A stretch of 64,000 bases of DNA, taken from Alkalihalobacillus sp. LMS39. Lineage in GTDB: Bacteria > Bacillota > Bacilli > Bacillales > Bacillaceae_F. Position numbers and translations under genes: made by a program. This document shows, one piece after another, positions 17,291-26,444 of this stretch. Under the pieces are notes generated by a model that was not told the DNA's origin, did not search any database, and was given only the letters and a program-made list of their open reading frames with translations. The stretch spans positions 3,472,001-3,536,000 of the forward strand of contig NZ_CP093300.1 in assembly GCF_022812285.1 (NCBI RefSeq). The letters are read 5' to 3'. How positions within the stretch are numbered: position 1 is the stretch's first letter; each line of letters begins with the position of its first letter.

Positions 17291-17644
17291 TTATGATTGG
17301 AAATGTACGGCTTCTACTTTAACATCGATTGAGCCAACTTTAAAACCTGTCATTTCCTCAAGTTCAGAAATCACTAGTGATTGAAACGTTTGAATCAATG
17401 TTGGCAAACATTCACCATTTAAAATAGAGACTTTCGCAAGTATGTGTAGCTGATTATCATGAATGGAAATTTCGATTCCATTTTTAAAGTCTTTTCGAAT
17501 CCATGTTTTTACTTGGTCTTTTAATAGAGGGAGCAATTGTAATTTAGGCTTCATTTCCTCTAAAACATGCTCACATAAATCCAAAACAATTTGCTCGCTC
17601 ATGTACAAGTGTCCATCCTCTAAAATTTTCACAATCACTTTCAT
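17291..17644 (-). CDS. Asp23/Gls24-like small protein
   Basis: 117 aa from ATG at 17644; a TTG codon immediately before it (17647) is an alternative. The C-terminal half fits the Asp23/Gls24 pattern: a strand (DNQLHILAKVSIL), a helix with QTFQSLVISELEEMTG, and the closing strand VGSIDVKVEAVHF. The family is envelope-stress related in Gram-positives. The N-terminal 60 residues are helical and not recognised. Confidence 0.6.
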   Translation of the reverse strand: MKVIVKILEDGHLYMSEQIVLDLCEHVLEEMKPKLQLLPLLKDQVKTWIRKDFKNGIEISIHDNQLHILAKVSILNGECLPTLIQTFQSLVISELEEMTGFKVGSIDVKVEAVHFQS

Positions 17645-17776
17645 CAATCCTTTCCTTTATTTTGAAAGGCCTTACACAATAAATCTTTTCAAAAACATAA
17701 GTAAATTTCTGTTCATCTTTGTCCTAACATACTATAATATGATATAGATGGCTATTTATCAGAAAGGGGTTTAAAA

Positions 17777-18835
17777 TTGTCCTATATATTCTCAAAACGT
17801 ATACTCTTCACCATACTAGCAATTATTGCGCTCATTATTATTGGATATTATGTTTTGCCAGTTTCTGTCCCACTTCTTTTAGCTTTTTTTACAGCACTTG
17901 TTCTCACACCATTCGTTGAACTCCTTCTAAAAAAAGCAAAAATGAAGCGAAATATAGCTGTCATGTTGGTCTTTGTATTATTTGTATGCTTTATTGGGCT
18001 TAGTGGTTACTTTATCGTGACTAAAGCCGTTACTCAGGGAGTGCAACTCGTTGAAAACCTTCCGACTTATATAAATGATATTAATCGAGCTTGGATAGAT
18101 TTCCAAAAAAATCTTGAAGACAGCTATGAAGATTTACCCCCTGATCTCGTATATGAAATTAATGCACAAGTTAGTTCGTATTTAACAACACTTCGCCGCG
18201 ATATTGGCGACCGAAATTTAATCGATGATATCACATCACTCGTAACAAAAATACCTGCATACCTTGTTCAATTTATTGTTTATTTAATTGCTTTGTTTTT
18301 GTTTATGCTGGAACTACCAAGGCTAAAAGTGAAATTATATTCTTATTTCTCAGAGAAAACAGCAGATCGTGTTAATTTTATGGTGTCACGACTAATGTAT
18401 GTTATATCTGGCTTTATTAAAGCACAATTTTTAGTCAGTATTGTTATATTTGCGGTTTCCTTAATTGGATTGCTTATCATCGTTCCAGAACTCGCCCTTT
18501 TAATGGCGTTTATTATTTGGATTATCGATTTCGTTCCAATCATAGGGTCGATTGCCATACTCGGACCTTGGGCACTCTTTCATTTATTTACAGGTGACAT
18601 TGCTCTTGGATCACAACTTTTAATTTTAGCCGGAATTTTGCTTGTCATTAGAAGAACGGTTGAACCAAAAGTAATGGGCCAACATATCGGCTTGTCACCA
18701 TTAGCGACTTTAATTGCAATGTATATTGGATTGATGTTATTTGGGGTAATGGGCTTCATTATCGGTCCATTACTTGTGATTGCTTTTACTTCAGCAAAAG
18801 AAGCTGGCATCATAAAAATGAACTTTAAGATTTAA
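17777..18835 (+). CDS. AI-2E/TqsA-family permease, YtvI-like (sporulation integral membrane protein type)
   Basis: 352 aa, start TTG at 17777 with AAAGGGG upstream. Two N-terminal hairpins of membrane helices, a soluble insert (about 80-155: VENLPTYINDINRAW onward) and a C-terminal bundle ending in MGFIIGPLLVIAF form the AI-2E transporter family pattern. The best guess by length and sequence is the YtvI branch, linked to sporulation in B. subtilis. Some other family members export signals or act as Na+/H+ antiporters, so the function is open. A large hairpin terminator follows. Confidence 0.8.
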   Translation: MSYIFSKRILFTILAIIALIIIGYYVLPVSVPLLLAFFTALVLTPFVELLLKKAKMKRNIAVMLVFVLFVCFIGLSGYFIVTKAVTQGVQLVENLPTYINDINRAWIDFQKNLEDSYEDLPPDLVYEINAQVSSYLTTLRRDIGDRNLIDDITSLVTKIPAYLVQFIVYLIALFLFMLELPRLKVKLYSYFSEKTADRVNFMVSRLMYVISGFIKAQFLVSIVIFAVSLIGLLIIVPELALLMAFIIWIIDFVPIIGSIAILGPWALFHLFTGDIALGSQLLILAGILLVIRRTVEPKVMGQHIGLSPLATLIAMYIGLMLFGVMGFIIGPLLVIAFTSAKEAGIIKMNFKI

Positions 18836-18838
18836 CGA

Positions 18839-18910
18839 TAAAAAGCAAAGGGTAAAACTGCACATTCCTTTCATGGAAAACAATCGTAGTTTCAACCTTT
18901 GCTTTTTTTA
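18839..18910 (+). terminator. Terminator after the YtvI-like gene
   Basis: AAAAAGCAAAGG pairs with CCTTTGCTTTTTTT, with a further AAACT/AGTTT pair and a ~35-base loop; the T-run is on the + strand. Confidence 0.75.
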
Positions 18911-18928
18911 ACGAGGGGGCGTTTATTC

Positions 18929-19360
18929 TTGGAAATTACTACGATTACGGAACAAGATTATCCACAGCTTTCTAAGCTAATGATTAGTTTAGGATACCCT
19001 ACAACAAAAGAAGAAATGGAAACAAGATTAACTACAATTTCAAAACATCCTGATTATGAAACCTTCATAGCCAAACAAAATCAACAAATTGTTGGTATGG
19101 TTGGGGTGTGTCACCAGTTAGCTTATGAAAAAAATCATACATATGTCAGAATCATTTCCATGGTTGTGGAAGAAAACTATCGTAAGCAAGGAATTGGGAA
19201 AAAGCTAATTGAAGTGGTGGAACATTGGGCCAAAGGAAAAGGAGCCCATGCTATCGTCCTTAATAGTGGCAATCGCAAGGAAAGAAAAATTGCCCATTTG
19301 TTTTATCAAAAACTTGGATTCATCGGTAAAAGTACAGGATACTATAAAGTTATTTTATGA
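18929..19360 (+). CDS. GNAT-family N-acetyltransferase
   Basis: 143 aa. TTG at 18929 is chosen because GAGGGGG lies upstream and the fold begins there (LEITTITEQDYPQL). Motif A for acetyl-CoA binding is VVEENYRKQGIGKKLIEVVEHWAK (about 86-109), with R/Q-x-x-G-x-G/K. The C-terminal NRKERKIAHLFYQKLGF is the usual motif B. The acceptor is unknown. A compact terminator (19358-19394) overlaps its stop. Confidence 0.87.
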   Translation: MEITTITEQDYPQLSKLMISLGYPTTKEEMETRLTTISKHPDYETFIAKQNQQIVGMVGVCHQLAYEKNHTYVRIISMVVEENYRKQGIGKKLIEVVEHWAKGKGAHAIVLNSGNRKERKIAHLFYQKLGFIGKSTGYYKVIL

Positions 19361-19394
19361 CGCCTTTAAGAAATGATTCTTAAAGGTGTTTTCA
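19358..19394 (+). terminator. Terminator of the GNAT gene
   Basis: GACGCCTTTAAGAA pairs with TTCTTAAAGGTGTT and is followed by TTTTC. Confidence 0.75.
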
Positions 19395-19412
19395 CGTTCA
19401 CCTGAAATTTTT

Positions 19413-19484
19413 GCGGTCAGAGCACCCGTTATTTGTGAACTTGATACGGGTTTCCTTTTTTAGCGGCCACAGAAGCGCTTATTC
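19413..19484 (+). repeat. Pair of CGGNCA...CCGTTATT repeats, 50-bp spacing
   Basis: GCGGTCAGAGCACCCGTTAT (19413-19432) and GCGGCCACAGAAGCGCTTAT (19463-19482) are imperfect direct copies exactly 50 bases apart. The same core with 51-base spacing occurs twice in 35254-35432. The stretch lies between the GNAT and ctaM-like genes. Confidence 0.65.
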
Positions 19485-19494
19485 ACGCAAAAGC

Positions 19495-19536
19495 TAAAAA
19501 AGCACGGAAAAAGTATTGTTCTACTTTTTCCGTGCC
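19495..19536 (-). terminator. Terminator of the cytochrome oxidase cluster
   Basis: Stem GCACGGAAAAAGTA/TACTTTTTCCGTGC, followed on the - strand by TTTTTTAGC. It lies about 20 bases beyond the ctaM-like stop. Confidence 0.85.
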
Positions 19537-19553
19537 TGCTTACGTTATTATTA

Positions 19554-20096
19554 TTAATAATATGGAGAAATCATTAAATATACTAGTACACCAGTTAAGC
19601 TTACATAAAGCCACAATGGCATTGTCCATCTCGCCAATTTTCGATGGCGTTCATTCTCCCCATTCCATGCTCTTGCCACTGCTGTTAGTGCTAATGGGAC
19701 GATAACAGCAGCTAGAACAATATGAGTAATTAAGATGAAATAATATACCCCTTTTAACCAGCCGTCTCCGCCATAAGGCGTCGATGTCGTTAATAAGTGG
19801 TGCCCTATATATGTGACTAAAAATAATGTTGTTGTAATAAAAGCTGCGTAAATAAATCTTCGATGTAAGGTGACATTTTTCTTAATAATGGCAACCAGAG
19901 CAATCAATAAAAAGAAAAAGGTAAAGGTATTAAATATCGCGTTCATCATTGGCAAAATACGAACGTCAAATAAATCGAAACCTTCAACCGGTGGGATGCG
20001 AGATAAAAGAACAACAACACCGTTTATAATAATCGTTAATATAATAATTAATGGCTTATAATTCCGTTTTTTTGCTAGTCCAGTATATTCTGACAT
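19554..20096 (-). CDS. ctaM: DUF420 membrane protein, CtaM/YozB-like oxidase biogenesis factor
   Basis: 180 aa from ATG at 20096 with GGAGTG upstream. Five hydrophobic helices and conserved His residues (HLLTTSTPYGGDGW after YIGHH; a further ITHIVLA) define DUF420. CtaM in Staphylococcus is required for a functional haem-copper oxidase, which fits its place directly after ctaF. B. subtilis has ctaG at this position and the DUF420 gene yozB elsewhere. Molecular function (cofactor insertion) is family knowledge, not visible here. Confidence 0.82.
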   Translation of the reverse strand: MSEYTGLAKKRNYKPLIIILTIIINGVVVLLSRIPPVEGFDLFDVRILPMMNAIFNTFTFFFLLIALVAIIKKNVTLHRRFIYAAFITTTLFLVTYIGHHLLTTSTPYGGDGWLKGVYYFILITHIVLAAVIVPLALTAVARAWNGENERHRKLARWTMPLWLYVSLTGVLVYLMISPYY

Positions 20097-20223
20097 GTAT
20101 TTCACTCCAATCTGTCTGTTTTCAGTCAAGCCTCTCTCATTATACACAATATGAGCGTTAAAAGCGTAAAAAAACATTACAAAAAGATGAACTTTCAGGT
20201 GAAGTCTAACTCGTTTTCAATAA

Positions 20224-20252
20224 AAAACAGGATGTGTACCCACATCCTGTTT
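20224..20252 (-). terminator. Hairpin between ctaF and ctaM-like gene
   Basis: ACAGGATGTG/CACATCCTGT with a four-base loop and T6 on the - strand. It would terminate or attenuate the ctaCDEF transcript before the ctaM-like gene. Confidence 0.85.
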
Positions 20253-20258
20253 CATTAC

Positions 20259-20603
20259 TTAGTATTTTGTTACTCCTAAAAGTAACATTAACGCGGCAAC
20301 AGTAATCACGGCAATCACCATGCCTGATACCATAAACGTGTTGACCCAACCATGGTCTTTATCTTTCATATGCATAAAGAAAAGCAATTGAAGAAACAGT
20401 TGAATCACCGCTAAAATTAATATAAACGGTACAGCAAATGATGCAGGAACAACATCACTCGCAACAGCAACAAAGGCGAGAATCGTTAAGAAAATCATCA
20501 ATGCAAACGAAACAACTTGCTTTTTCTGTTCTGCATTTGTTTTTCTTTTTTCTTCCTCTGTCATTGCACTTTTTGCAAATGGTTGACTTAAGTTATCTCC
20601 CAT
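20259..20603 (-). CDS. ctaF: Cytochrome caa3 oxidase subunit IV
   Basis: 114 aa with three membrane helices: VSFALMIFLTILAFVAV, FAVPFILILAVIQLFLQLLFFMHM and MVSGMVIAVITVAALMLLLG. The LQLLFFMHMKD motif is typical of prokaryotic subunit IV (COX4_pro). It stabilises the caa3 complex. It starts 4 bases after the ctaE stop, with GGGGGC as ribosome site. Confidence 0.95.
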   Translation of the reverse strand: MGDNLSQPFAKSAMTEEEKRKTNAEQKKQVVSFALMIFLTILAFVAVASDVVPASFAVPFILILAVIQLFLQLLFFMHMKDKDHGWVNTFMVSGMVIAVITVAALMLLLGVTKY

Positions 20604-20607
20604 ATGA

Positions 20608-21228
20608 TTAGCCCCCTATTCCCATGAGATAAACCACACTAAAGATGAATACCCAAACAACGTCAATAAAGTGCCAGTACAAACTTGCAACATAGAATTT
20701 AGGCGCATTTGTAAGGGTAATTCCCGAACGTCTGTAACGAACTAACAACGTCGTAATCCAAAGTAATCCAAACGCAACGTGAGCCCCATGAAGTCCAACT
20801 AATGAGTAGAACGCTGAAGCGAACGCACTAGTAGAATACCCTAAACCATAGTGGTGGTAATACTCATAAAACTCATAAACCTCTAGTCCTAAGAATGCAA
20901 GGCCTAGTAACACAGTAATAATCATCCAAACCATCATTTTTCTAAACTGGTTTTTCTTCATCGCATACATTGCAAGAACACTTGTTAAACTACTTGTTAA
21001 TAAAATCATTGTCATAATAAAAACAAGTGGCAACGCGAAAATTTCTTGCGGGGTTGGTCCATCACCAACACCGCCTTTTAATCCTAAATAAGTTCCAAAG
21101 AATGTCGCAAATAAGACTGTTTCTCCACCAAGGAAAAACCAAAAACCTAAAAACTTATTTTTACCTTCAAGGGTTGCTCTCTCTGGATGAGGAGGAAGCC
21201 CTTTTGAATGATCAATTGCACCTGCCAT
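20608..21228 (-). CDS. ctaE: Cytochrome caa3 oxidase subunit III
   Basis: 206 aa with five helices, the reduced bacterial form of subunit III. FWFFLGGETVLFATFFGTYLG opens the first helix, with the conserved Glu; later LVGLHGAHVAFGLLWI and YWHFIDVVWVFIFSVVYL carry the invariant His and Trp-His residues. No cofactor is bound; it supports stability and proton uptake. Seven bases separate it from ctaD. Confidence 0.96.
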   Translation of the reverse strand: MAGAIDHSKGLPPHPERATLEGKNKFLGFWFFLGGETVLFATFFGTYLGLKGGVGDGPTPQEIFALPLVFIMTMILLTSSLTSVLAMYAMKKNQFRKMMVWMIITVLLGLAFLGLEVYEFYEYYHHYGLGYSTSAFASAFYSLVGLHGAHVAFGLLWITTLLVRYRRSGITLTNAPKFYVASLYWHFIDVVWVFIFSVVYLMGIGG

Positions 21229-21234
21229 AGTAGC

Positions 21235-23088
21235 TTACCTCTCTTCCTTAATATCTTTTACTGGAATATAGTATCCATGGTCTTCTTTAACAGAACGTGT
21301 GAACATCGCACCGAAAGTAATGACAAGACCAGCAACCGCAACGATGAGTGGTTCAATAACTGGGTTGTCGAAGCCCATCATAACAAAACCAAATCCAGCA
21401 ACGAACAAACCAAATGACATGACAAATGGGATAAATGAACCATTTGGCATATGAATATCTGCTAATGGCTCAGCAGGTTTCATTTTGCCATCACCATGAA
21501 CTTTTTCGTAGAACAACGGATCTAACGAACGAACTAATGGTGTTTGAGCAAAGTTATACTCTGGTACTGGATGTGCACAAGCCCATTCCAATGTACGTGC
21601 ATCCCAAGGGTCTTGACCTGTTTGGTGATCTTTACGATAAGCAGAATAAATCACGTTAATCACTAAAACGATAATACCTGCTGACATAAAGAATGTTCCA
21701 ACAGTACTAATCATATTCATTCCATCTAAGCCCTGATCTCCAAGGTACGTGTAGACACGACGTGGCATACCCATTAAACCTAAGAAATGCTGAATGAAGA
21801 AAGTTAAATGGAATCCAATATAAAATAGTGCAAAGAAAAGTTTACCTAATGTTTCATTTAATTTATGACCAAACATAAGCGGATACCAGTAGAATAATCC
21901 AGCAAATAAGGCCATAACGATACCACCAACAATAATGTAGTGGAAGTGAGCAACAACGAAATAAGTATCATGGTATAAATGGTCAACAGGAGCCATTGCA
22001 AGCATTACCCCAGTTACCCCACCAAGTACAAACGTTGGTACGAAAGACGAAGCAAATAACATGGCTGTATTAAATGTAATTTTTCCGCCCCACATTGTAA
22101 ATAACCAGTTAAAGATTTTAATCCCTGTCGGAACTGCAATCATCATTGTAGCAACAGCGAAAATAGAGTTAGAAATAGGTCCTAAACCAACGGTAAACAT
22201 GTGGTGAACCCAAACCATGAATCCTAAAAACGCAATAATGATCGTTGCAAATACCATGGCAGTATATCCAAATAGACGCTTTCTTGAGAACGCTGGAATA
22301 ACTTCAGAAATAATACCAAAAGCAGGTAATACAAGGATGTATACTTCAGGGTGACCGAAAATCCAGAAAATATGCTGCCATAACACAGCGTTTCCACCCA
22401 TATCTGGAATAAAGAATTGTCCATCAAATAAACGATCTAGCATTAGAAGCGCTAAACCAGCTGCTAATGGTGTAAAAGCAAATAAGATTAACATAGATGT
22501 AATAAAAGATGTCCAGACAAACAACGGTAATCTCATCATTGTCATTCCTGGAGCTCTCATATTGATAATCGTAACGAGGAAGTTAATCGCTGACAACAAT
22601 GTCCCGATACCAGCAACCTGTAAACCTAGTACATAAAAATCAAGTCCACTCCCTGCGTAATCTCGACTCGATAACGGTACATATGCCGTCCAACCAGCAT
22701 CTGGACCACCACCAAAGAACCAACTTAAATTAACAAGAAATGCCCCAAAAAAGAAAATCCAAAATCCTAATGAGTTAACAAATGGGAACGCAACGTCACG
22801 AGCTCCAATTTGCAAAGGAACAACAAAGTTCATAAATGCAAAAAGAAGAGGTGTTGCCACGAAAAATAACATGACGGTTCCATGCATTGTTAGTAGCTCA
22901 TTAAACGTTTGCCCGCTTACAAAACTATTATCTGGATACATGAGCTGAATTCTCATAAAAACAGCCATGATACCAGCTTGAACGAAATAAAGTGTACCGG
23001 CGATTAAATATAAAATCGCGATTTTTTTATGGTCTACGGTTGTTAACCAATCCCATAATACACTTTTTGACTTTGTATTAGTAGCCAA
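21235..23088 (-). CDS. ctaD: Cytochrome caa3 oxidase subunit I (haem-copper catalytic subunit)
   Basis: 617 aa, full length. It contains the 12-helix core plus C-terminal helices of the caa3 type. Haem and CuB ligands are visible: His in LTMHGTVMLFF (low-spin haem a), HPEVYILVLPAFG (CuB His and the cross-linked Tyr), VWVHHMFT (two CuB His), and VVAHFHYIIVGG (haem a3 and haem a His). It reduces O2 to water and pumps protons in the cytoplasmic membrane. GGAGG lies upstream. It is the third gene of a ctaCDEF operon. Confidence 0.97.
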   Translation of the reverse strand: MATNTKSKSVLWDWLTTVDHKKIAILYLIAGTLYFVQAGIMAVFMRIQLMYPDNSFVSGQTFNELLTMHGTVMLFFVATPLLFAFMNFVVPLQIGARDVAFPFVNSLGFWIFFFGAFLVNLSWFFGGGPDAGWTAYVPLSSRDYAGSGLDFYVLGLQVAGIGTLLSAINFLVTIINMRAPGMTMMRLPLFVWTSFITSMLILFAFTPLAAGLALLMLDRLFDGQFFIPDMGGNAVLWQHIFWIFGHPEVYILVLPAFGIISEVIPAFSRKRLFGYTAMVFATIIIAFLGFMVWVHHMFTVGLGPISNSIFAVATMMIAVPTGIKIFNWLFTMWGGKITFNTAMLFASSFVPTFVLGGVTGVMLAMAPVDHLYHDTYFVVAHFHYIIVGGIVMALFAGLFYWYPLMFGHKLNETLGKLFFALFYIGFHLTFFIQHFLGLMGMPRRVYTYLGDQGLDGMNMISTVGTFFMSAGIIVLVINVIYSAYRKDHQTGQDPWDARTLEWACAHPVPEYNFAQTPLVRSLDPLFYEKVHGDGKMKPAEPLADIHMPNGSFIPFVMSFGLFVAGFGFVMMGFDNPVIEPLIVAVAGLVITFGAMFTRSVKEDHGYYIPVKDIKEER

Positions 23089-23101
23089 TGAGGTTACCTC
23101 C

Positions 23102-24112
23102 TTATTCTATTGATAACGAACGCAAGTATGCAATTAACGCTGTCATATCTTCTTCACTCATGTCAGGATAAGCTAACATGTTGTTTCCTTGCTTTAATGA
23201 TTCAGGATCACGAATCCAAGCTTCTAAGTTTTCATCCGTGAAATCAAGATAACCAGCAATCGTTGTACGGTTTGCAAAGTTATTTAAAGCCGGACCACTC
23301 GCAGTACCCATACCATTAACAGCATGACAACCTAAACAGCCATTATTTTCGAATACTTCTCGTCCTTGTTGTGCTAATGCTTCTTGAGGTTCACTAGGCT
23401 CTTGCATCCCTGCTACCCATGCATCATATTCATCTCTTTCTAATGCGATAAGTTTGAAGTCCATTAAAGCATGTTCTGGTCCACATAACTCGGCACATTT
23501 ACCTTTAAATATACCTGGCTCATCAGCTTGTAGCCAAAGGTGATTCGTAATTCCTGGGATTGTATCCACTTTTCCTCCAAGTGCTGGCACCCAAAAAGAG
23601 TGAATGACATCTTGTCCGTGCAATTCAAATACAACTTTCTCACCTACTGGAATATAAACATCTTGACCAGCGGTGAATCCTTCATCTTCGTAGTCGAACT
23701 GCCACCAGAACTGATGCCCTGTTACCTTAATCGTAACGGTATGGTCGCCTTCTGGTTCAGTATCAGCTAACATAAACGACCCTGTGATTGTTGGAACAGC
23801 TAAAATTGCTAATAAAATAATCGGAATTACTGTCCACGTAATTTCTAACGCAGTACTACCATGAACCTGTTTTGGATAAGCATCGTCACCAGGTTTTCTT
23901 CTAAATTTAAATAAAATAATAAAGAAGATCGAAAATACAACAACGGCTACGAAAATCATGATGACTAACGATAGAATCATGTAATCATATAACCACTGTG
24001 ATTGTGGCCCTTTTGGATCGAGAGCCGTTAAATTTTCTTCACCACAACCTGCTAACAATAACGCAAGCAGAGTTAATGGCAGAAAACGTAATACACTTTT
24101 CCAGTTTTCCAT
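23102..24112 (-). CDS. ctaC: Cytochrome caa3 oxidase subunit II with fused cytochrome c domain
   Basis: 336 aa lipoprotein. The signal peptide with lipobox LLLAGC (Cys23) is followed by two membrane helices (about 42-70 and 92-115) and an outer CuA cupredoxin domain with ligands H171, C206, C210, H214 and M217. A C-terminal cytochrome c domain has haem site CLGCH (259-263). The fusion marks a caa3-type oxidase that takes electrons from cytochrome c. The cytochrome domain is strongly acidic. First gene of the ctaCDEF group, about 125 bases downstream of ctaB and beyond a terminator. Confidence 0.97.
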   Translation of the reverse strand: MENWKSVLRFLPLTLLALLLAGCGEENLTALDPKGPQSQWLYDYMILSLVIMIFVAVVVFSIFFIILFKFRRKPGDDAYPKQVHGSTALEITWTVIPIILLAILAVPTITGSFMLADTEPEGDHTVTIKVTGHQFWWQFDYEDEGFTAGQDVYIPVGEKVVFELHGQDVIHSFWVPALGGKVDTIPGITNHLWLQADEPGIFKGKCAELCGPEHALMDFKLIALERDEYDAWVAGMQEPSEPQEALAQQGREVFENNGCLGCHAVNGMGTASGPALNNFANRTTIAGYLDFTDENLEAWIRDPESLKQGNNMLAYPDMSEEDMTALIAYLRSLSIE

Positions 24113-24187
24113 CTGAAAACAAACCTCACTTTCGCTCTATAGTCCCTCTTGTTTTATATACTTGATAGTCAGCTATTCTTTTCACAC

Positions 24188-24232
24188 AAAAAAATTCAAT
24201 TCATTATCTTAACAGATAGTATTGAATTTTTA
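24188..24232 (-). terminator. Terminator between ctaB and ctaC
   Basis: On the - strand ATTCAATACTATCT pairs imperfectly with AGATAATGAATTGAAT, then T7. In B. subtilis ctaB transcripts also partly stop before ctaC, so partial read-through is plausible. Confidence 0.75.
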
Positions 24233-24237
24233 TGGTT

Positions 24238-25188
24238 TTAAATATGAACGATGACCATAAGCACGAAAATAATTGTTAGGTAGTTTAAAGAATAGACGAA
24301 CATGAATCTAGACCATTTAATATCGTCTTTCATTTTAAACCCAGCTAACCCTAAGACTAGCCAACCTAACCCTAATAATGCTGCCACTATTGTATAGACA
24401 ATACCAAATGGGTACAGCATTAATGAAACTGGTAACAATGCTGCTACATAAACAACGATTTGGCGCTTTGTCACGTCAAACCCTGCAACAACTGGCAACA
24501 TTGGAATTCCTGCAGCTCGATATTCTTCACATCGTTTCATCGCTAACGCTAGAAAATGTGGTGGCTGCCAGAAAAACATAATAAAAAATAAAATCCAGGC
24601 GTAAGTATGCAAGCTAGGGTCAATTACTGCCCACCCAATGAGTGGTGGAACAGCCCCAGATACACTTCCTACAATTGTATTTAAAGATGTAGTACGCTTT
24701 GTCCACATCGTATACAACACAACATATACAAATAAGCCAATCATCCCAATAATCGCTGCCGTTATATTTGCAAGAGATAATAGAATAATCCCGATAGCAG
24801 ATTGGATGAGTCCTACAATTAGAACATGTGAGCCTTGTAATTTCCCTGTAACAGTTGGACGATCTTTTGTCCGCTCCATCAAATGATCAATATCACGGTC
24901 AATAAAGTTATTTAACGTACAACCTCCAGCCATTACTAGACCCGCTCCTAGCAATCCAAAGAGGACGAGATGAAATTGATCTAGCAAGCTAACACCAGTA
25001 TATTTTGCGGCTAGAAAAATCCCTGCAAAAGCTGTGATTAAATTTGATGTGACAATACCCATTTTAGCAAGTGTCACATAATGTTTCCATGTTTTTTCTT
25101 CCTTGTTCGTGATTGAACTAGGATTTGGACTAGTACTTGAATGTGTTAACACATCGCTTGCTTCTATCGCTGTATTGGATTTATTCAT
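24238..25188 (-). CDS. ctaB: Protoheme IX farnesyltransferase (haem O synthase)
   Basis: 316 aa from ATG at 25188 (AAAGGGGG ten bases upstream; an upstream in-frame ATG at 25218 lacks one). UbiA-family membrane prenyltransferase with about eight to nine helices. The prenyl diphosphate/Mg motif is [19 protein letters not shown] (about 105-123), and the second loop [21 protein letters not shown] is present. It converts haem B to haem O using farnesyl diphosphate. Divergent from ctaA, which uses its product. Confidence 0.96.
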   Translation of the reverse strand: MNKSNTAIEASDVLTHSSTSPNPSSITNKEEKTWKHYVTLAKMGIVTSNLITAFAGIFLAAKYTGVSLLDQFHLVLFGLLGAGLVMAGGCTLNNFIDRDIDHLMERTKDRPTVTGKLQGSHVLIVGLIQSAIGIILLSLANITAAIIGMIGLFVYVVLYTMWTKRTTSLNTIVGSVSGAVPPLIGWAVIDPSLHTYAWILFFIMFFWQPPHFLALAMKRCEEYRAAGIPMLPVVAGFDVTKRQIVVYVAALLPVSLMLYPFGIVYTIVAALLGLGWLVLGLAGFKMKDDIKWSRFMFVYSLNYLTIIFVLMVIVHI

Positions 25189-25506
25189 CCACAATTCACC
25201 CCCTTTATAGAGTATCACATATTACAAAACGTTTGCGTTAGCCAAATGTCGGTAATTTCTTCTATTCAAGATGAAGAATTGACTAACTCATAAGAACGTT
25301 TTCAGACCTTTTCTGATCATAAAGACATTATATCTTAATTTCTTATTTCTTTCATCAAATTCAAAAGTTTCACATTATCTTCACATTTAATTTTGCCATA
25401 AAAAGTTCACTCTTCAAAAATTGACTTTTTCCCCTATTGTTCTTAAGATCATGTTATGCTTAATTTCTATCATTTTGATTCTACTGAAATAGAAAGGGGA
25501 AAACCA
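25189..25506. other. Divergent control region between ctaB and ctaA
   Basis: 318 bases without a gene. It holds the ctaA promoter (25421-25449) and AT-rich sequence. ResD and CcpA act on ctaA and ctaB in B. subtilis, but I could not identify clear operators here. Confidence 0.5.
25421..25449 (+). promoter_or_regulatory. SigA promoter of ctaA
   Basis: TTGACT (25421-25426) and TAAGAT (25444-25449) with a 17-base spacer, 57 bases before the TTG start. Confidence 0.55.
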
Positions 25507-26400
25507 TTGCATAAATCATTAAAACTATATAGTGTAATTACATCCATTGGCATGCTCATCGTCCTTATGCAAGGAGCTCTTGTTACAAAAACAGGTTCAG
25601 GTGAAGGCTGTGGAGCAACATGGCCACTATGCTTTGGTGAAGTTATACCAACCTCACCTGCTATTGAAACGATCATTGAATATAGTCATCGAATCGTTTC
25701 TGGTATGCTAGGTTTCATGATTATAATACTCGCGATATGGACATGGCGAAAAATAGGTCATTTAAAAGAAACAAAATTCATGGCTATTATGGCTATCTTC
25801 TTCATCGTTTTTCAAGGATTATTAGGAGCAGGTGCTGTCGTTTTCGGTCAATCTGATGCGATTTTAGCGCTGCATTTTGGTATTTCAGCTATTTCTTTAG
25901 CTACAGTTGTTTTATTAACTGTACTCGTGTTTGAAGACGGAAAACCTAAAGTTCCTGCACCAAAAGTGACAAAACGATTTCGTTATTTTGTTTATTTTGT
26001 CATCACATACACGTATGCTGTTATTTATACCGGAGCACTAGTCAAACATACGAACGCAACATTAGCTTGTGGCGGATTTCCTTTATGTAACGGAATATTA
26101 TTCCCAGGTTTTGCTGGTCCAATTGGGGTTCATTTCCTTCACCGCCTAGCGGGAATTTCTGTTTTTATTATTTTAGTCGTATTGCTCATAATCGTTATAA
26201 AGCATTATCGTCATGAACCAACAGTTTTTTGGGGGACAATCATCGCGTTCATTTTTGTTTTAGGACAAGTCATTAGTGGTGTTGCCGTTATTTTTACAGC
26301 AGCCTCACTTGTAACTGCAATGTTCCATGCCCTAATCATTTCACTGCTATTTTCAACACTTGCTTATTTAACGATGATTATTAGTAGAAAACCACAATAG
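25507..26400 (+). CDS. ctaA: Haem A synthase
   Basis: 297 aa from TTG at 25507, preceded by GAAAGGGG; an upstream in-frame start at 25456 adds an unlikely extension. Eight-helix COX15/CtaA family membrane enzyme that oxidises haem O to haem A. The two Cys pairs of the Gram-positive type are visible: GEGCGATWPLC and TLACGGFPLC. The haem-ligand His residues are in IIEYSHRIVSG, LALHFGIS, VHFLHRLAG and AMFHALI. Partner of divergent ctaB; it supplies the caa3 oxidase. Confidence 0.96.
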   Translation: MHKSLKLYSVITSIGMLIVLMQGALVTKTGSGEGCGATWPLCFGEVIPTSPAIETIIEYSHRIVSGMLGFMIIILAIWTWRKIGHLKETKFMAIMAIFFIVFQGLLGAGAVVFGQSDAILALHFGISAISLATVVLLTVLVFEDGKPKVPAPKVTKRFRYFVYFVITYTYAVIYTGALVKHTNATLACGGFPLCNGILFPGFAGPIGVHFLHRLAGISVFIILVVLLIIVIKHYRHEPTVFWGTIIAFIFVLGQVISGVAVIFTAASLVTAMFHALIISLLFSTLAYLTMIISRKPQ

Positions 26401-26407
26401 ATATGAT

Positions 26408-26437
26408 GGCTGTTCGGAAAACTTCCGAACAGCCTTT
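26408..26437. terminator. Bidirectional terminator between ctaA and the Eis-like gene
   Basis: 12-bp stem GGCTGTTCGGAA/TTCCGAACAGCC, followed by TTTACT. Confidence 0.85.
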
Positions 26438-26444
26438 ACTATTC

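Noticed and set aside
18959-18967. DnaA box (TTATCCACA) as an origin signal
   Set aside because: A single perfect box inside the coding sequence of a GNAT gene, with no cluster and no dnaA or dnaN nearby.
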